The position numbers and the translations under genes are program-made. A DNA stretch of 64,000 bases from Methanobacterium sp. PtaB.Bin024. Its GTDB lineage: Archaea > Methanobacteriota > Methanobacteria > Methanobacteriales > Methanobacteriaceae. The notes beneath the pieces are model-generated. The model was not told where the DNA came from. It saw only the letters and a program-made list of their open reading frames with translations, and made no database searches. Below, in pieces: positions 44,710 through 58,747 of this stretch (position 1 is the stretch's first letter; every line of letters begins with the position of its first letter). Location: contig MVPY01000099.1 in NCBI GenBank assembly GCA_002067065.1, forward strand, positions 94,765-158,764, given 5' to 3'.

Positions 44710-45465
44710 TTAAACCATCTCCAGTTTTAAAGCACCTACTGGGCATTTAGTAGAACAAACTTCGCATAAAATACATTTTTCCGGGTCTAAAACTACCTGG
44801 TCACCTTCAAGTTTAATAGCATCCACAGGGCAGTTCTCCTCACAGACTTGGCATTGTACACAGGTGTCCTGATCCACCAGGAGTTCTTTGGTCTTAATTA
44901 CAGGTCCTAATTCTCTAACCAGTTCTATTGAACCCTCAGGGCAGACATTGACACAGGCACCACAACCTACACATGCTTCCTTATCAATCTGGGCAATTCC
45001 ACCCTCTGGGACTTGGATAGCTCCAGTGGGACAGAACCTGACACAAGTGGCACATGAATCACATTTATCAGGGTCCACATCGATTTTGTTCATGCGTAGC
45101 TTACGATGAGGAACTTTAAGGTCCTTTAAGTGATATTTAACATCATCATCTTCCACATGGGTGGTGCTTTCAATTACATGTATACAACTCACAGGGCAAG
45201 TCTGGGCGCATATCTCGCATTTAACACAGTTATCAAGTATTTTTGCAGGTCTGGCGAATTTAGACTCCTCAATGGCATTTACGGGACACTCTTCAACGCA
45301 GAGATTGCAACGGACACATTCAGGAGAGATAGTTATAAATTTATCCTCAAGGACACAGTTTTCAATTTCACCTTTAACTCCTTCACGAGCATCTTCCAAG
45401 TCCATGGATCTGAGGGCCACCTCTCCCTCCAGCACATCTTTCTTTTTTTTGAATGTTACGTCCAT
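44710..45465 (-). CDS. Polyferredoxin with six [4Fe-4S] motifs
   Basis: A 251-aa iron-sulfur protein with six CxxCxxCxxxCP motifs (CVRCNLCVEECP, CVKCEICAQTCP, CDSCATCVRFCP, CVGCGACVNVCP, CVQCQVCEENCP, CILCEVCSTKCP). It carries electrons. It follows the eha operon by a 211-bp gap in the same direction and is coupled to the CBS gene, so it is either the tail of the eha unit or a separate unit for the same electrons. GGTGTTAAA precedes the ATG. Confidence 0.9.
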   Translation of the reverse strand: MDVTFKKKKDVLEGEVALRSMDLEDAREGVKGEIENCVLEDKFITISPECVRCNLCVEECPVNAIEESKFARPAKILDNCVKCEICAQTCPVSCIHVIESTTHVEDDDVKYHLKDLKVPHRKLRMNKIDVDPDKCDSCATCVRFCPTGAIQVPEGGIAQIDKEACVGCGACVNVCPEGSIELVRELGPVIKTKELLVDQDTCVQCQVCEENCPVDAIKLEGDQVVLDPEKCILCEVCSTKCPVGALKLEMV

Positions 45466-45676
45466 TTTAACACCATTTACCTTTCAATGTCTAAATCTAA
45501 GTAATAATATTCTCCTCATGTTTTATTTTATACATTTATTTTATTTAAACCATGTTTTATTAGTTTATTAAAATCATGTACTGGGAAATGATTTCGTGTC
45601 CACTACTTTTGTATCTGGATTTATCAGATTAGTCTTTTCCAGATTAGTCTGTTCATAATTTTTTATTCCCCAATAT

Positions 45677-46584
45677 TTATTTCCAACTACCAAGGACGGA
45701 TTTTGATGGAAGGCCAGTAGTTGCGCCTAGTTCTTGCACGCAGCATGATGCAACGAAGTTTCCTAACATTGCTGATTCTTCAATGTTTTTCCCTTCAAGA
45801 AATCCGTATATGAACCCTGAATTGAATGCATCTCCTGCACCAGTGGTATCTCTGCAATCTACATCATAAGCGTCCAAAAGGTACGTTTTAACGCCATCTG
45901 TAACCAGACAACCTTTTTTGCCCTGTTTAATCACTAAAATTTCAATTCCATAGTTTAACAGTGTGTTGATTTTAGTATCTTGGTCTTTCCTTGAGCGTAA
46001 GAGGAGATCTAATTCATTCTGATTTGTTAAGAGAACATTGGTTCTTTGAAGAATTTTTTTCAGTGCTTTAATTCCTTTAGATGCATAGATCATTCCTGGA
46101 TCAAGACTCACTGTAATCTGGTCATCTATGTTATCCAGTAATTCTTCCTGTGCTTGTATTGATTTTCCTACAAAGGAAGTAAGGTGCAGTAGTCTGGTGT
46201 TTGATGCGTATTCTGGATCTATCTCTTGAATGGTGATTGTGTCGTTTACTCCAGGGTCAACATACAATGCTCGCTCACCTTTTCGATCAACATAACCATG
46301 AACAGTACCACTTCTCCCATTAGAGCTTTTTATAATTCCATGGATATCCACATCTTCATTTTGGAGATTGTCAAGTAAGGTTTCTCCTTCCCGATCACTG
46401 CCTATTTTTCCAATAAGACCGGTGTCCAGGCCCAATCTTGCCAGTCCTATGATGGTGTTGGCAGCGGATCCTCCACAACTTTCGTGTAAATTTTTTATCT
46501 GCCCTTCCTCATCTTTACAAGCAATCTGGTTAACCTGAAAAAGCCGATCCAGATTCAATGCTCCAAAGCCCACTACATCCAGCT

Positions 46585-46588
<4 letters not shown>
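45677..46588 (-). CDS. ehaT: PfkB/ribokinase-family carbohydrate kinase at the ehaT position
   Basis: A 303-aa PfkB-family kinase: [17 protein letters not shown] near residue 38 binds substrate and [13 protein letters not shown] near residue 240 holds the catalytic Asp. It overlaps ehaS by 4 bp (ATGA) and so belongs to the operon. By recalled gene order of the 20-gene eha operon of Methanothermobacter it occupies the ehaT position; the substrate and its relation to the hydrogenase are unknown. Confidence 0.8.
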
Positions 46589-47492
<904 letters not shown>

Positions 47493-47493
<1 letters not shown>

Positions 47494-48515
47494 TATCCCA
47501 ACCCCCCTATTGATTCTCCTCTAACTTCTTTACGAAACTTCTTACTATCCTCTGTTAACTCTTCAAGGTTTTCAGAAGTAACCAGTTCCAGACGTGTGTT
47601 GGTTTTTGTTAGTTTAGAAGTTAATTCTGGGTTAACCTGATATTTTTGCAGTGCTGTTTCAGGGTTGTCAGTAAAAGAAGCAGCGAATTCCAGCACCAAC
47701 TCACTGTTATATTGATGGAACATATCTGAGAGTATAGAAGTTATAATTGTATTATCTGAAATAACTACAATAGATGCCTCTTTAACAGCGTATTCATTAC
47801 CATTAAATGAAACAGCTAATCCTTCATGTTCTCGGGCATAAATGAGTGGTTCCACATCGGTGATACTATCTCCTACATACATCAGATCCCGAGGCTTAAA
47901 ATTATGTTTGCCAATGATATTTAGAACTGCCTCTTTTTTAGCTTCTCCACCTACAGGCTTCACTTCCTGGAACAGAGAACCAATTTCCATATCTGGGATT
48001 TCTTCCCAAAAAATACGTTCCAAATTATCAAATTGAGGGTTACTGGTGATGGATAGGCAGAATTCTTTGAGTTTATTCCTATCTTCTCCACTTAAAGTGT
48101 GCTTATCCAGATCCAGGCGGGTACAATAACAGTGACTAAAAGGGAATTGAGTTTGATCACAGAGAGCCCTGATATAGGGTTCATAGCTGGTGCTGACAAT
48201 GAATGAAGGCATGAGGTTATTCACCATACTTAGAGTTTCTTGGGCACCAGGGATGAGTAAAACATTTCTGGATGAAAATTGTTCCATATTTTGATTAGTG
48301 GCACCATATGCCTTCAAAAAGGGTAATATCAGTTTTAATGTATCACCGGCATTATAGCCTGGTCTTTTAACTTCATCGACTAATATATCATCATAACGAC
48401 TGATGATCTGGAAGAATTTTTCACCATCTTCAATAAAATAACCAGCTAGTTCAAAAGCATTATCATTGACTGATATAGGTCCTTCACAGTCAGAAACAAA
48501 GAATTTGTTACCCAA
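47493..48515 (-). CDS. ehaR: HAD-like protein, energy-converting hydrogenase A subunit R
   Basis: A 340-aa haloacid-dehalogenase-like protein. Motif I reads VSDCEGPIS (Asp-x-Glu rather than Asp-x-Asp), motif [14 protein letters not shown]. These support a phosphatase-like fold with an altered second acidic residue. The start is TTG 48515 after AGGAGG. It is 138 bp after ehaQ and overlaps ehaS by one base (TAATG). It matches the ehaR position; its role in the hydrogenase is unknown. Confidence 0.82.
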
Positions 48516-48653
48516 TTCACATCCTCCTGGGGTGTTTAAACAATATAAATGTTTAAAACCTTAAAATTTACATAATTTTATTATATTTTGTGAATTAAAA
48601 TATTATTGGACTAAATATTTAAAATTAATTAAAAGATTATTTTAATTCACAGA

Positions 48654-49955
<1,302 letters not shown>

Positions 49956-50025
49956 ATCCCTGAGTGGTTTGTAGATCTTCTTGGTTTCATCTGATTTTTT
50001 AGAATTATCAGTTGTGCTGGTAATT

Positions 50026-51063
50026 TTAATCAGCTCCTATAGGTAACTGAGATGCCTTAACTGTAATGTGAATAACGCCCTCTTCTAGGGAAGTAGGGTC
50101 CAGTAGGAATCTGGACACATAATAACCTGCAACTCCAAATGGACAGGTCTGATAACAGGTACTACAACGGAGACATTTCTTGGTATCCCGTTTGATCACA
50201 TCTTCTTTTTCATCATAGGTTATGGCTCCAGATGGACATTCATCAACGCATAAACGGCATTTTTTGCACTTATCCTCATCCCAGGTCACAATTCGCAGTT
50301 TCAGACGGTCGGTGATTTTCTGGAAGGTGTCTAGTATTAGGTCATCATTGTCCAGTACGGATCTGGCACGTTCCACCAACTCAGTTATAGGTAAATTGAA
50401 TTTGTAGACATCTTCATCTGATAAATGACTTATATCATCTCTTTTTCCTTCAATAGCTTCTTCAAGAGTGTTCACGACCAAATTAATAATTTCCTTCTGT
50501 TCCTGAATGTGAGATATAAAAATACCTTTTACAGCCCCTTTTACTGGACAATTGTTCAAGCATTCCTCGCAGCCGATACACAGGGATTGATCAATGATAA
50601 TTTTATTGTCTTCTTCGTATATGGCTCCTGGAACTGGGCAGGCTTTCAGACATTTCTTACAACGGATGCATAGGTAATCATCGATAACAAACATGCGATC
50701 TGTTGGTAGGATGGTGAACTCTTCTCTAATGAGATGATTTTCACCACAGGTAATAGTTTTAGGAACAGTGGGACAAACTTCAGCACAGAACCCACAGCGG
50801 ATACAGCCCCTATTGTTGATTACAGGATAGGCTTTACCTTCCTCTTCAGCTGTATCCTCACTCCGCACCAACCTTATGGCGTTAGGCGCGGGACAGGCTG
50901 CAGTGCATGCACCACAGGATATGCAGTACTCAGGGAATACTTCAGGAAAATCACGGAACCTATCAGGTGTTTCCACAATTTCGGGGTTGGTCCTGGCTAC
51001 TGCAAAACTTTCAGCCCATGATTTCCGGGCAAATTCGTAAAGATACCAGATTAATGATGACAT
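50026..51063 (-). CDS. ehaP: Polyferredoxin with six [4Fe-4S] motifs, EhaP
   Basis: A 345-aa protein with six CxxCxxCxxxC motifs ([72 protein letters not shown]), matching the six-cluster polyferredoxin of the eha operon. An insertion of about 75 helical residues lies between motifs four and five. It probably takes electrons from the EhaN/EhaO module. It lies between ehaO (67 bp) and ehaQ. Confidence 0.92.
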   Translation of the reverse strand: MSSLIWYLYEFARKSWAESFAVARTNPEIVETPDRFRDFPEVFPEYCISCGACTAACPAPNAIRLVRSEDTAEEEGKAYPVINNRGCIRCGFCAEVCPTVPKTITCGENHLIREEFTILPTDRMFVIDDYLCIRCKKCLKACPVPGAIYEEDNKIIIDQSLCIGCEECLNNCPVKGAVKGIFISHIQEQKEIINLVVNTLEEAIEGKRDDISHLSDEDVYKFNLPITELVERARSVLDNDDLILDTFQKITDRLKLRIVTWDEDKCKKCRLCVDECPSGAITYDEKEDVIKRDTKKCLRCSTCYQTCPFGVAGYYVSRFLLDPTSLEEGVIHITVKASQLPIGAD

Positions 51064-51130
51064 AAAGCATCAACTTTCTTTAATTGTTTGATTTTGGTGT
51101 AAATATGTTAATAAATTTGTGTATAGGCTA

Positions 51131-52267
51131 TTATTTAAGGTACTTAACTTTGTGAAGCCCATCAAATTCCTTTTTTTCTCCCTTTTCATTCAGGATGACA
51201 ACTCGTTCAGTGCAGGCAACACAGGGATCCACACTGGCATAGGTGGCAACTGCATCAGCCACTGTGGCTACATCCTGTAACATGTACTTACCACAAACAT
51301 CAATGTTCATTATACTGGGGGTTCTGATGGAAATATTTTTTATAAGGTTCCCATTAGTTTCAACAAAGTAGCTGACTTCTCCTCTTGGTGCTTCGTTTCT
51401 CCAATCAGCGTATCCTGCAGGAATATCGATTTTTGTACGCACATCTCCGGGTGGTATGTTTTCTATGATCTGTTTGATGATTTTTATGGATTCTCTGATT
51501 TCATCAAAACGGTTCATGGTCCGTGCGTAATTATCTCCTTCTTTTCTCCAGATGGGTTTCCAGTCGAATTCATCCTGGTAAGTGTGATGATCTTCTCGCA
51601 CATCATGTTTAATACCAGAAGCTCTGCCAATGGGTCCCACAGCACGACCTTTGAGGGCATCTTCCTTACTCATCTTACCCACATCCCTGGATCTGAGACT
51701 TACAAGCGGACCGTCATCAAACATTTCCACGTATTTGTCATATTCATTTTCTAAATTGGTGATGATCTGGTAGATACTGTTGAGGTGTTTTTCCTCGGCA
51801 TCCATTCTGACTCCACCTACCACGTTCCAGCCCATATTCACACGGTTACCTGTTAGTAATTCGATGGCGTCCATCACTGGCTCCCGGAGGTGTAACATGT
51901 ACATGAATAATGTTTCATGCTCAAGGGCTTTGAAGTAAGTTGAGTTAGCAATGAAATGACTCTGGATCCTGTCCAGTTCATTGGTTAGGGATCTTAGATA
52001 CTGGGCCCTTAATGGTACTTTCTCCCCAGCAATCTTCTCAAAGGTCTCAGCAAAGGTCTGAGTGTGGACATAGGAACAGATACCACACACTCGTTCTGAT
52101 AGGAATATTCCTTTTTGCCAGGTTTTACCCTGCATTACCCGTTCTATGCCACGATGAACATATCCGTAATCGATTTCGGCACTTATAACCCGTTCACCCT
52201 GTGTTTTCAGTTTAAGGCGTACAGGTTCTTTTAGTGCAGGGTGTATGGGTCCTATTGGAAGTATCAT
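51131..52267 (-). CDS. ehaO: [NiFe] hydrogenase large subunit, EhaO
   Basis: The catalytic subunit of the energy-converting hydrogenase, 378 aa. The four Ni-binding Cys lie in [10 protein letters not shown] (about 60) and [10 protein letters not shown] (near the C-terminus). The shorter C-terminus with no processing extension beyond about 25 residues is typical of group 4 enzymes. It oxidises H2 and reduces low-potential ferredoxin at the expense of the ion gradient. GGAGGCAAAAACC precedes ATG 52267, which overlaps the stop of ehaN. Confidence 0.96.
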   Translation of the reverse strand: MILPIGPIHPALKEPVRLKLKTQGERVISAEIDYGYVHRGIERVMQGKTWQKGIFLSERVCGICSYVHTQTFAETFEKIAGEKVPLRAQYLRSLTNELDRIQSHFIANSTYFKALEHETLFMYMLHLREPVMDAIELLTGNRVNMGWNVVGGVRMDAEEKHLNSIYQIITNLENEYDKYVEMFDDGPLVSLRSRDVGKMSKEDALKGRAVGPIGRASGIKHDVREDHHTYQDEFDWKPIWRKEGDNYARTMNRFDEIRESIKIIKQIIENIPPGDVRTKIDIPAGYADWRNEAPRGEVSYFVETNGNLIKNISIRTPSIMNIDVCGKYMLQDVATVADAVATYASVDPCVACTERVVILNEKGEKKEFDGLHKVKYLK

Positions 52268-52713
52268 GGTTTTTGCCTCCCTTTGGCTGCAATGGCATCA
52301 GGCCCCACAGCCAGAATAGCAGCTAGTATCTCTGAAGGTCGAGGTGGGCATCCAGGTATCTCCGCATCCACGGGTATAAAATCAGATACAGGGGCATAGA
52401 CACTGCATCCCTCCTGATTGAAAACGTCTCCGGTAAGGGGGCAGTTTCCTATGGCCACTACAACTTTAGGTTCTGGGGCTTTGGAATAGATTCTCTGTAA
52501 GTTTTCTTTCCACTGTTCAGTCACTGCCCCAGTCACCAGTATCACATCGGCTTCTCTGGGGTTGTTGTGAACATAAATACCATACTGTTCTAAATCGTAT
52601 CGGGGTGATAATAATGCTACTACTTCAATATCGCAGCCATTACACCCTCCAGTGTTAATAAGGCATACATGTATTGAACTTTTTCTCACAACGTCTTTAA
52701 GACCATCTAACAT
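52264..52713 (-). CDS. ehaN: [NiFe] hydrogenase small subunit, EhaN
   Basis: A 149-aa NuoB/EchC-like subunit that binds one [4Fe-4S] cluster. The ligands are in [12 protein letters not shown] (two Cys), IGNCPLTGD and IPGCPPRP. It has no signal peptide, in keeping with a cytoplasmic-facing group 4 hydrogenase. It pairs with EhaO (4-bp overlap) and follows EhaM by 14 bp. Confidence 0.95.
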   Translation of the reverse strand: MLDGLKDVVRKSSIHVCLINTGGCNGCDIEVVALLSPRYDLEQYGIYVHNNPREADVILVTGAVTEQWKENLQRIYSKAPEPKVVVAIGNCPLTGDVFNQEGCSVYAPVSDFIPVDAEIPGCPPRPSEILAAILAVGPDAIAAKGRQKP

Positions 52714-52727
52714 TGATTTACCTCTAT

Positions 52728-53153
52728 TTATCTCATTAGATATTCAAGTAGATCTTTTCGGCCATCTTTGACGGCTTCTTCGTAAGATTTACCTTCTTTA
52801 AGTATCTCATCAGCAAGTTTATTTTTAATTTGTTCAGTTTCTTCATCTGAAAGAATGTTCATCACATCTGAGAACCAGCAAAGCCTAAGATCGGCGTGTA
52901 TTTTTTCTTTGATACATGGACGTTTTGAGGATTCGAAACGAGGATGTAAAGCTTCTAAACTAGCCATATCCAACCTTTTAATGAGAATATCTTCTAATTT
53001 TTCTTTGCTGATTCCAAATTCCTCTGAAAATGGTTCGATTATATCAACACGCCAGCGATAACTTTCAATGATGCGCATCTTCATAAGATGGAGCACCTCA
53101 TCTTCATGGGAGGTGTTTTCATCATCACCTCTTCCAATATCTTGGTTATTCAA
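52728..53153 (-). CDS. ehaM: Eha subunit M (DUF1959 family)
   Basis: A soluble, highly charged, mostly helical 141-aa protein that resembles DUF1959, the family of hydrophilic Eha subunits. No cofactor motif apart from three scattered Cys. The start is TTG 53153 after GGTGATC, overlapping the end of ehaL. Position directly before the small subunit supports the ehaM call; function is unknown. Confidence 0.82.
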   Translation of the reverse strand: MNNQDIGRGDDENTSHEDEVLHLMKMRIIESYRWRVDIIEPFSEEFGISKEKLEDILIKRLDMASLEALHPRFESSKRPCIKEKIHADLRLCWFSDVMNILSDEETEQIKNKLADEILKEGKSYEEAVKDGRKDLLEYLMR

Positions 53154-53473
53154 AGGATCACCGTCCTGATTATCCAGATGATTCCAGCAACTATAATGCC
53201 GATAAAGGTTTCATTTCTACCATAACCAGGTCTCATTCCAAGTACCATTGACAGCAGGAAAATACCGATGGTTATGGTAATGTATGTGGGTATGAAAGTG
53301 ATCAATATACTGTTTAAGACCAGGAACCAACCTACTACAGCTAGCACCAGGGCCATTATATCAATTTTTCCAATGGCATATGGTGCTTTGTATTTACGGT
53401 AGCTGAGTACCAGTCCTAGTAAGGATCCCAGTACAAATGAAAGTATGTAGAGGAGATAAATTGTTTCATTCAT
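53150..53473 (-). CDS. ehaL: Eha membrane subunit L
   Basis: A 107-aa protein with about four membrane helices (5-25, 35-55, 58-78, 88-106). It overlaps ehaM by 4 bp. The call rests on order in the operon; GGTGATTTA precedes the ATG. Confidence 0.78.
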   Translation of the reverse strand: MNETIYLLYILSFVLGSLLGLVLSYRKYKAPYAIGKIDIMALVLAVVGWFLVLNSILITFIPTYITITIGIFLLSMVLGMRPGYGRNETFIGIIVAGIIWIIRTVIL

Positions 53474-53484
53474 TAAATCACCAT

Positions 53485-53749
<265 letters not shown>

Positions 53750-53761
53750 TTGATTCTCCTT

Positions 53762-54637
<876 letters not shown>

Positions 54638-54699
54638 TTTAATTCATTTTTTGCGGTTTGTTCCGGGTTAAAGTTAATTCTTTGTTAAAATTGTTAAGG

Positions 54700-54915
54700 T
54701 TAATATCCAATAAATGGCTCCCTGTTTTTGTCTTCTTCATCTTTTTTAGGGCCTCTTTTCATTGATATCAGTCCAAAGGACAGTATTCCTGTAGGTATGA
54801 ATATAATGGAAATTCCATAAACTATCCATGGGGGTGGATTGAACAGGAGAGCATATAATATTCCTGCTATTGATATTATAAGTATTAAATAACTTGATAT
54901 TTTTAGTTTATCCAT
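54700..54915 (-). CDS. ehaI: Eha membrane subunit I
   Basis: A 71-aa protein with two membrane helices (about 5-25, 30-50) and a charged tail ending FIGY. ATG 54915 follows GGTGA with proper spacing; GTG 54927 overlaps that site. Named by position. Confidence 0.76.
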   Translation of the reverse strand: MDKLKISSYLILIISIAGILYALLFNPPPWIVYGISIIFIPTGILSFGLISMKRGPKKDEEDKNREPFIGY

Positions 54916-54945
54916 TATTTTCACCAAATTTTCTTTGTAAGGTTA

Positions 54946-55623
54946 TCAAAATGGTTTGTTTATGATGAGCAGTATTTCTATAACTCTAATAATTACTAGT
55001 AGAGAGCTTAAGTGTATGATGAGTAAGAAGGGTGAACCGGGGGTTCTGAACATTTCTGCCTTGGTGGCGTAGAAGGGTGCTACTCCAGTTTCACCGGCAA
55101 CTCCTAAAAATAGGAGGAGTGAACCGAAGATCATCATGAAGGTGGTGGGTATATGCGCGATTTCTAGCAGGCTGATGGTGCCGGTTGATGCCAGGATCAT
55201 GGCTGCCCCTCCAAAGAGGGGTAAAATTGCAATCATGGCCACCAAACCGTACTGGAAGGCAGCATCCAAAACATCAATCTGTTTTACAGCGGCAACTATT
55301 CCTATGTTAACGATACCAATAAGACACACAAATAATGTGAAGTTGAAGAGGTCTCCTGTGATCATGGCACCGGCGGTTGCCAGTCCACATACTATGGCCA
55401 AGAAACGTCTGATCTTGAATTCATCCTTATCAACCTTAACTTCCTGATCTTTAAGGGTGCCTACACCTGCCTCAACCTGAGTTTCAGTCCTGCTTATGGC
55501 AATGAGAGTAGTGAAGGCCAGAGCGCTGGCGAACATGAACAAATTAACAGGGGCCAGATAGAGGACGATATCCCCCAGGGGAATGTACCCCATTAATTGT
55601 TGGCCCAATATGATGATATCCAT
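54946..55623 (-). CDS. ehaH: Eha membrane subunit H, antiporter-like fragment
   Basis: A 225-aa protein with about six helices. The stretch [17 protein letters not shown] closely resembles the start of the conserved helix bundle of MrpD/NuoN-type antiporter subunits, followed by [16 protein letters not shown] (a loop with Lys). It is far shorter than a full antiporter subunit (about 450-500 aa). It probably forms part of the ion path that couples to hydrogenase. Confidence 0.84.
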   Translation of the reverse strand: MDIIILGQQLMGYIPLGDIVLYLAPVNLFMFASALAFTTLIAISRTETQVEAGVGTLKDQEVKVDKDEFKIRRFLAIVCGLATAGAMITGDLFNFTLFVCLIGIVNIGIVAAVKQIDVLDAAFQYGLVAMIAILPLFGGAAMILASTGTISLLEIAHIPTTFMMIFGSLLLFLGVAGETGVAPFYATKAEMFRTPGSPFLLIIHLSSLLVIIRVIEILLIINKPF

Positions 55624-55647
55624 TTTTATTACTCCTTACTACTCCTT

Positions 55648-56324
55648 TTATTTTTTATTGAACTCTTCCCGACCTATGACGCCTATCAGGCCGGCTTTAA
55701 ATGCAACTTTTATGAAAACACCGAATGCTGCCAGGAACAATGCCAGCAACCAGTATTGTGGGAATACAAAGAACACCAGGAATCCTACTAGCCACAGGCA
55801 CCATGCAATACCAGATACCCCAGCTATGCCCTCCCAAGTGTCTGATGGAACTCCACGCATCCTTCTCGAGATGATATAAAATAGTATACCTCCACCTGCT
55901 ACAGCTCCCCCTGTAAATCCTGAGAGGAAAGCTCCATATACTATTAAAATGATTGCTAGAAATGTTGGTGCAGTGGTCATTACCTCCATATCCATTGATG
56001 TGGGTAATGGGATTAATTCTGCGGTTTCTCCTTTTTTTCTCATCTCCCTACTCATGAGTATTTCAGATATAGCCAATATCTCAGCAAGCTCAACCACCAG
56101 TCCGGGTAATATGAGAGCTTCAGCAAGGTCGGTTCCAACTGCAGCCACCAGAATCAGCATTCCCATCCCTACAATATCTGTGAGTATCAGGGCGTTTAAA
56201 TCATCTTTTTGATAGGCAATGGCCATTAAACCGATAAGTCCCACTATTAAGCCAGTGAATATGGCGGGAACGTATAAAGAAACTACTATGGGTGATACAA
56301 CAGTGGGAACAAGGACTGATGCAC

Positions 56325-56328
<4 letters not shown>
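55648..56328 (-). CDS. ehaG: Eha membrane subunit G
   Basis: A 226-aa membrane protein with about six helices and a cytoplasmic charged loop ([14 protein letters not shown]). ATG 56328 overlaps the stop of ehaF (ATGA). A longer frame begins at 56370 but would run into ehaF. Named by order; function in the membrane arm is inferred. Confidence 0.83.
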
Positions 56329-56806
<478 letters not shown>

Positions 56807-56810
<4 letters not shown>

Positions 56811-57067
56811 AATTCTGCCCCCACTTCTTCCAATCTAACGATAGCTCTGAGCAAGATCATGGTTATGATGGTGGTAGCTGCAATATAGGTAACAAGTGCA
56901 ATGGTGTGATTATAGGTTAAGAATATGAGTGAAACACCTACTGCGGCTATTTCTGTGTTCAATGCTCTTACTAGGGGGTCTTTAACTCCTGGACCTATGG
57001 CAGTACCAATGCTGCCCAGTATGGCCAGTACCACACCTGTATAAAACCATATGTAAATATTAAGCAA
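56807..57067 (-). CDS. ehaE: Eha membrane subunit E
   Basis: An 86-aa protein with about three helices. The TTG at 57067 is chosen as start, because AGGAGG inside the end of ehaD lies nine bases upstream; the ATG 57112 would create a 53-bp overlap and a basic extension. It overlaps ehaD by 8 bp and ehaF by 4 bp. Confidence 0.78.
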
Positions 57068-57344
57068 GGTTCCCTTCCTCCTGGGATTCCTGGTTTTTTT
57101 TCCGGACCTCATTTATTTTGATAATTGCAATTAATAAGATAACAGTGGAAATGGGGTCGAAAATGGCTGCGGCCATAGCAACATCCAGGTATTTGGCTGC
57201 CACGATCATTCCTATGAATCCTCCCTGGAGAAGTGCGAACATGATGACCTTATCCAGGGGCTTTGCTAGGGCAATGATCCCGACAGCTCCAATTATAGTA
57301 AGTGCTGCTGATACTGTTGTTAAGTTTATAAAGTCTAGGTACAT
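57060..57344 (-). CDS. ehaD: Eha membrane subunit D
   Basis: A 94-aa protein with three helices (about 9-28, 33-52, 57-77) and a charged tail. The segment [15 protein letters not shown] resembles MbhD-type (DUF4040-like) subunits of membrane-bound hydrogenases. It starts 1 bp after ehaC. Confidence 0.8.
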   Translation of the reverse strand: MYLDFINLTTVSAALTIIGAVGIIALAKPLDKVIMFALLQGGFIGMIVAAKYLDVAMAAAIFDPISTVILLIAIIKINEVRKKNQESQEEGNLA

Positions 57345-57345
57345 T

Positions 57346-57594
57346 TTATTCCACCATGATCTCTTCTTTTACCCTTCCCAGAGAGTAAGCAATGGCGTTG
57401 GAGCCGAGGGTAGATGTTATGAAAAATGTTATGGCAATGATTGCTCCAAAGGGTGTTTGTATGTATAAAGCCATAATTGCAGACATGCTGAAGCCGATGA
57501 CGTTAAGGCAAAGAAGTCTTTCCTCACGGTTTTGAGCCACAAGCGTGCGCAGCGCCATTAATACAACTATTATGCCCAATATTTCGATTAACAT
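57346..57594 (-). CDS. ehaC: Eha membrane subunit C
   Basis: An 82-aa protein with two or three helices (about 3-18, 25-46, 48-70) and a charged C-terminus. It resembles small Mrp/MnhF-G-like subunits in size and pattern. Located between ehaB and ehaD with 10-bp and 1-bp spacers. Confidence 0.8.
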   Translation of the reverse strand: MLIEILGIIVVLMALRTLVAQNREERLLCLNVIGFSMSAIMALYIQTPFGAIIAITFFITSTLGSNAIAYSLGRVKEEIMVE

Positions 57595-57604
57595 GATTTA
57601 GCAC

Positions 57605-58104
57605 CTAAGTTAACTTGGTGTATCTCCCCATCTTCTGAGCCAGTTTTCCCAAAAGCCTGGAAGCACCTGTCTGGTAAAGGCCTTGAATGGTGAGAATAGC
57701 TAGAACCATTCCCACAATAAAATATTCTGGTTTAAAGCCGATAAATGATGTTAAATAAATGATTACAGTAATGCTGAGGGCTCCAGTGGTACCTGCATAT
57801 CCTGGGTCAGCACATATCCTGTTACCAAAGTATACTAAAACAGCGGCTATTAATCCTCCTTCTGGGGTACCTATGGCATAACAGGCTATGGAGGCCAGTA
57901 AGGTTCCAGCAGAAGCATCAGGTGAACATACTATGTTGCCCTGAAAGAATCCACCAGCCAGATCTCCTCCTCTTTTTTTAACTGATCGGCCAATAACTTC
58001 TGCTCCCTTCACTCCTGGTGATTCTGGGAGTCCCATCCAGGTATCTATTAACACAAAGTTAAACCAGCAAATAATAGCAGCCAGCACAATACCTAAAATT
58101 TCAT

Positions 58105-58108
<4 letters not shown>
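57605..58108 (-). CDS. ehaB: Eha membrane subunit B
   Basis: A 167-aa membrane protein with four helices and a loop with several Gly ([15 protein letters not shown], about 45-60). Overlaps ehaA by 4 bp. Named by order in the operon. Confidence 0.8.
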
Positions 58109-58412
<304 letters not shown>

Positions 58413-58417
58413 CTTTT

Positions 58418-58509
58418 TGTATATAAATGTTTTTACTTAAGGGTCATTTTAGCAGGATCATCAATTAATGATGTGGTCATCAATTTATGAGGTCATTGAT
58501 TGATAATTA
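58418..58509 (-). promoter_or_regulatory. Promoter and candidate operator of the eha operon
   Basis: On the minus strand a good archaeal TATA box (CATTTATATAC, box at 58420-58427) lies upstream of ehaA. Further upstream, the plus-strand motif TCAT occurs four times (58444, 58458, 58477, 58493) in related contexts (GGTCATTTT, GGATCATCAATTAATGATG, GGTCATCAATTTATGAG, GGTCATTGATTGAT), a plausible regulator-binding array. A ribosome site AGGAG (about 58411-58415) falls between the TATA box and the start codon. Confidence 0.5.
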
Positions 58510-58747
58510 ATACATTTTATTCCATTATCATGCTATTAGAAGGTTCAATAGATCTTTAAGACTAAAATATCCTTAGTTTAATATTTCAATTAGAATGTTT
58601 TAAATCTTTCGTTTAATCTTTGAACTACCTTCTTTTAAGGAGTTTAAGAATAGTTTTATAGAATTGGTCAACAAATTCTTCTAAAATCGGGCAATCATTA
58701 ATAAGTTCATAAATTCATCTTCGTTAATCATACATCATTATTTTAGC
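58510..58747. other. Intergenic upstream of eha
   Basis: AT-rich sequence between the eha control region and the glycosyltransferase stop (the whole gap is 352 bp). No gene was found. It carries no obvious motif other than T-rich stretches. Confidence 0.4.

Noticed and set aside
57068..57112. Longer ehaE start at ATG 57112
   Set aside because: It overlaps ehaD by 53 bp and adds a basic tail, while TTG 57067 has an AGGAGG nine bases upstream.
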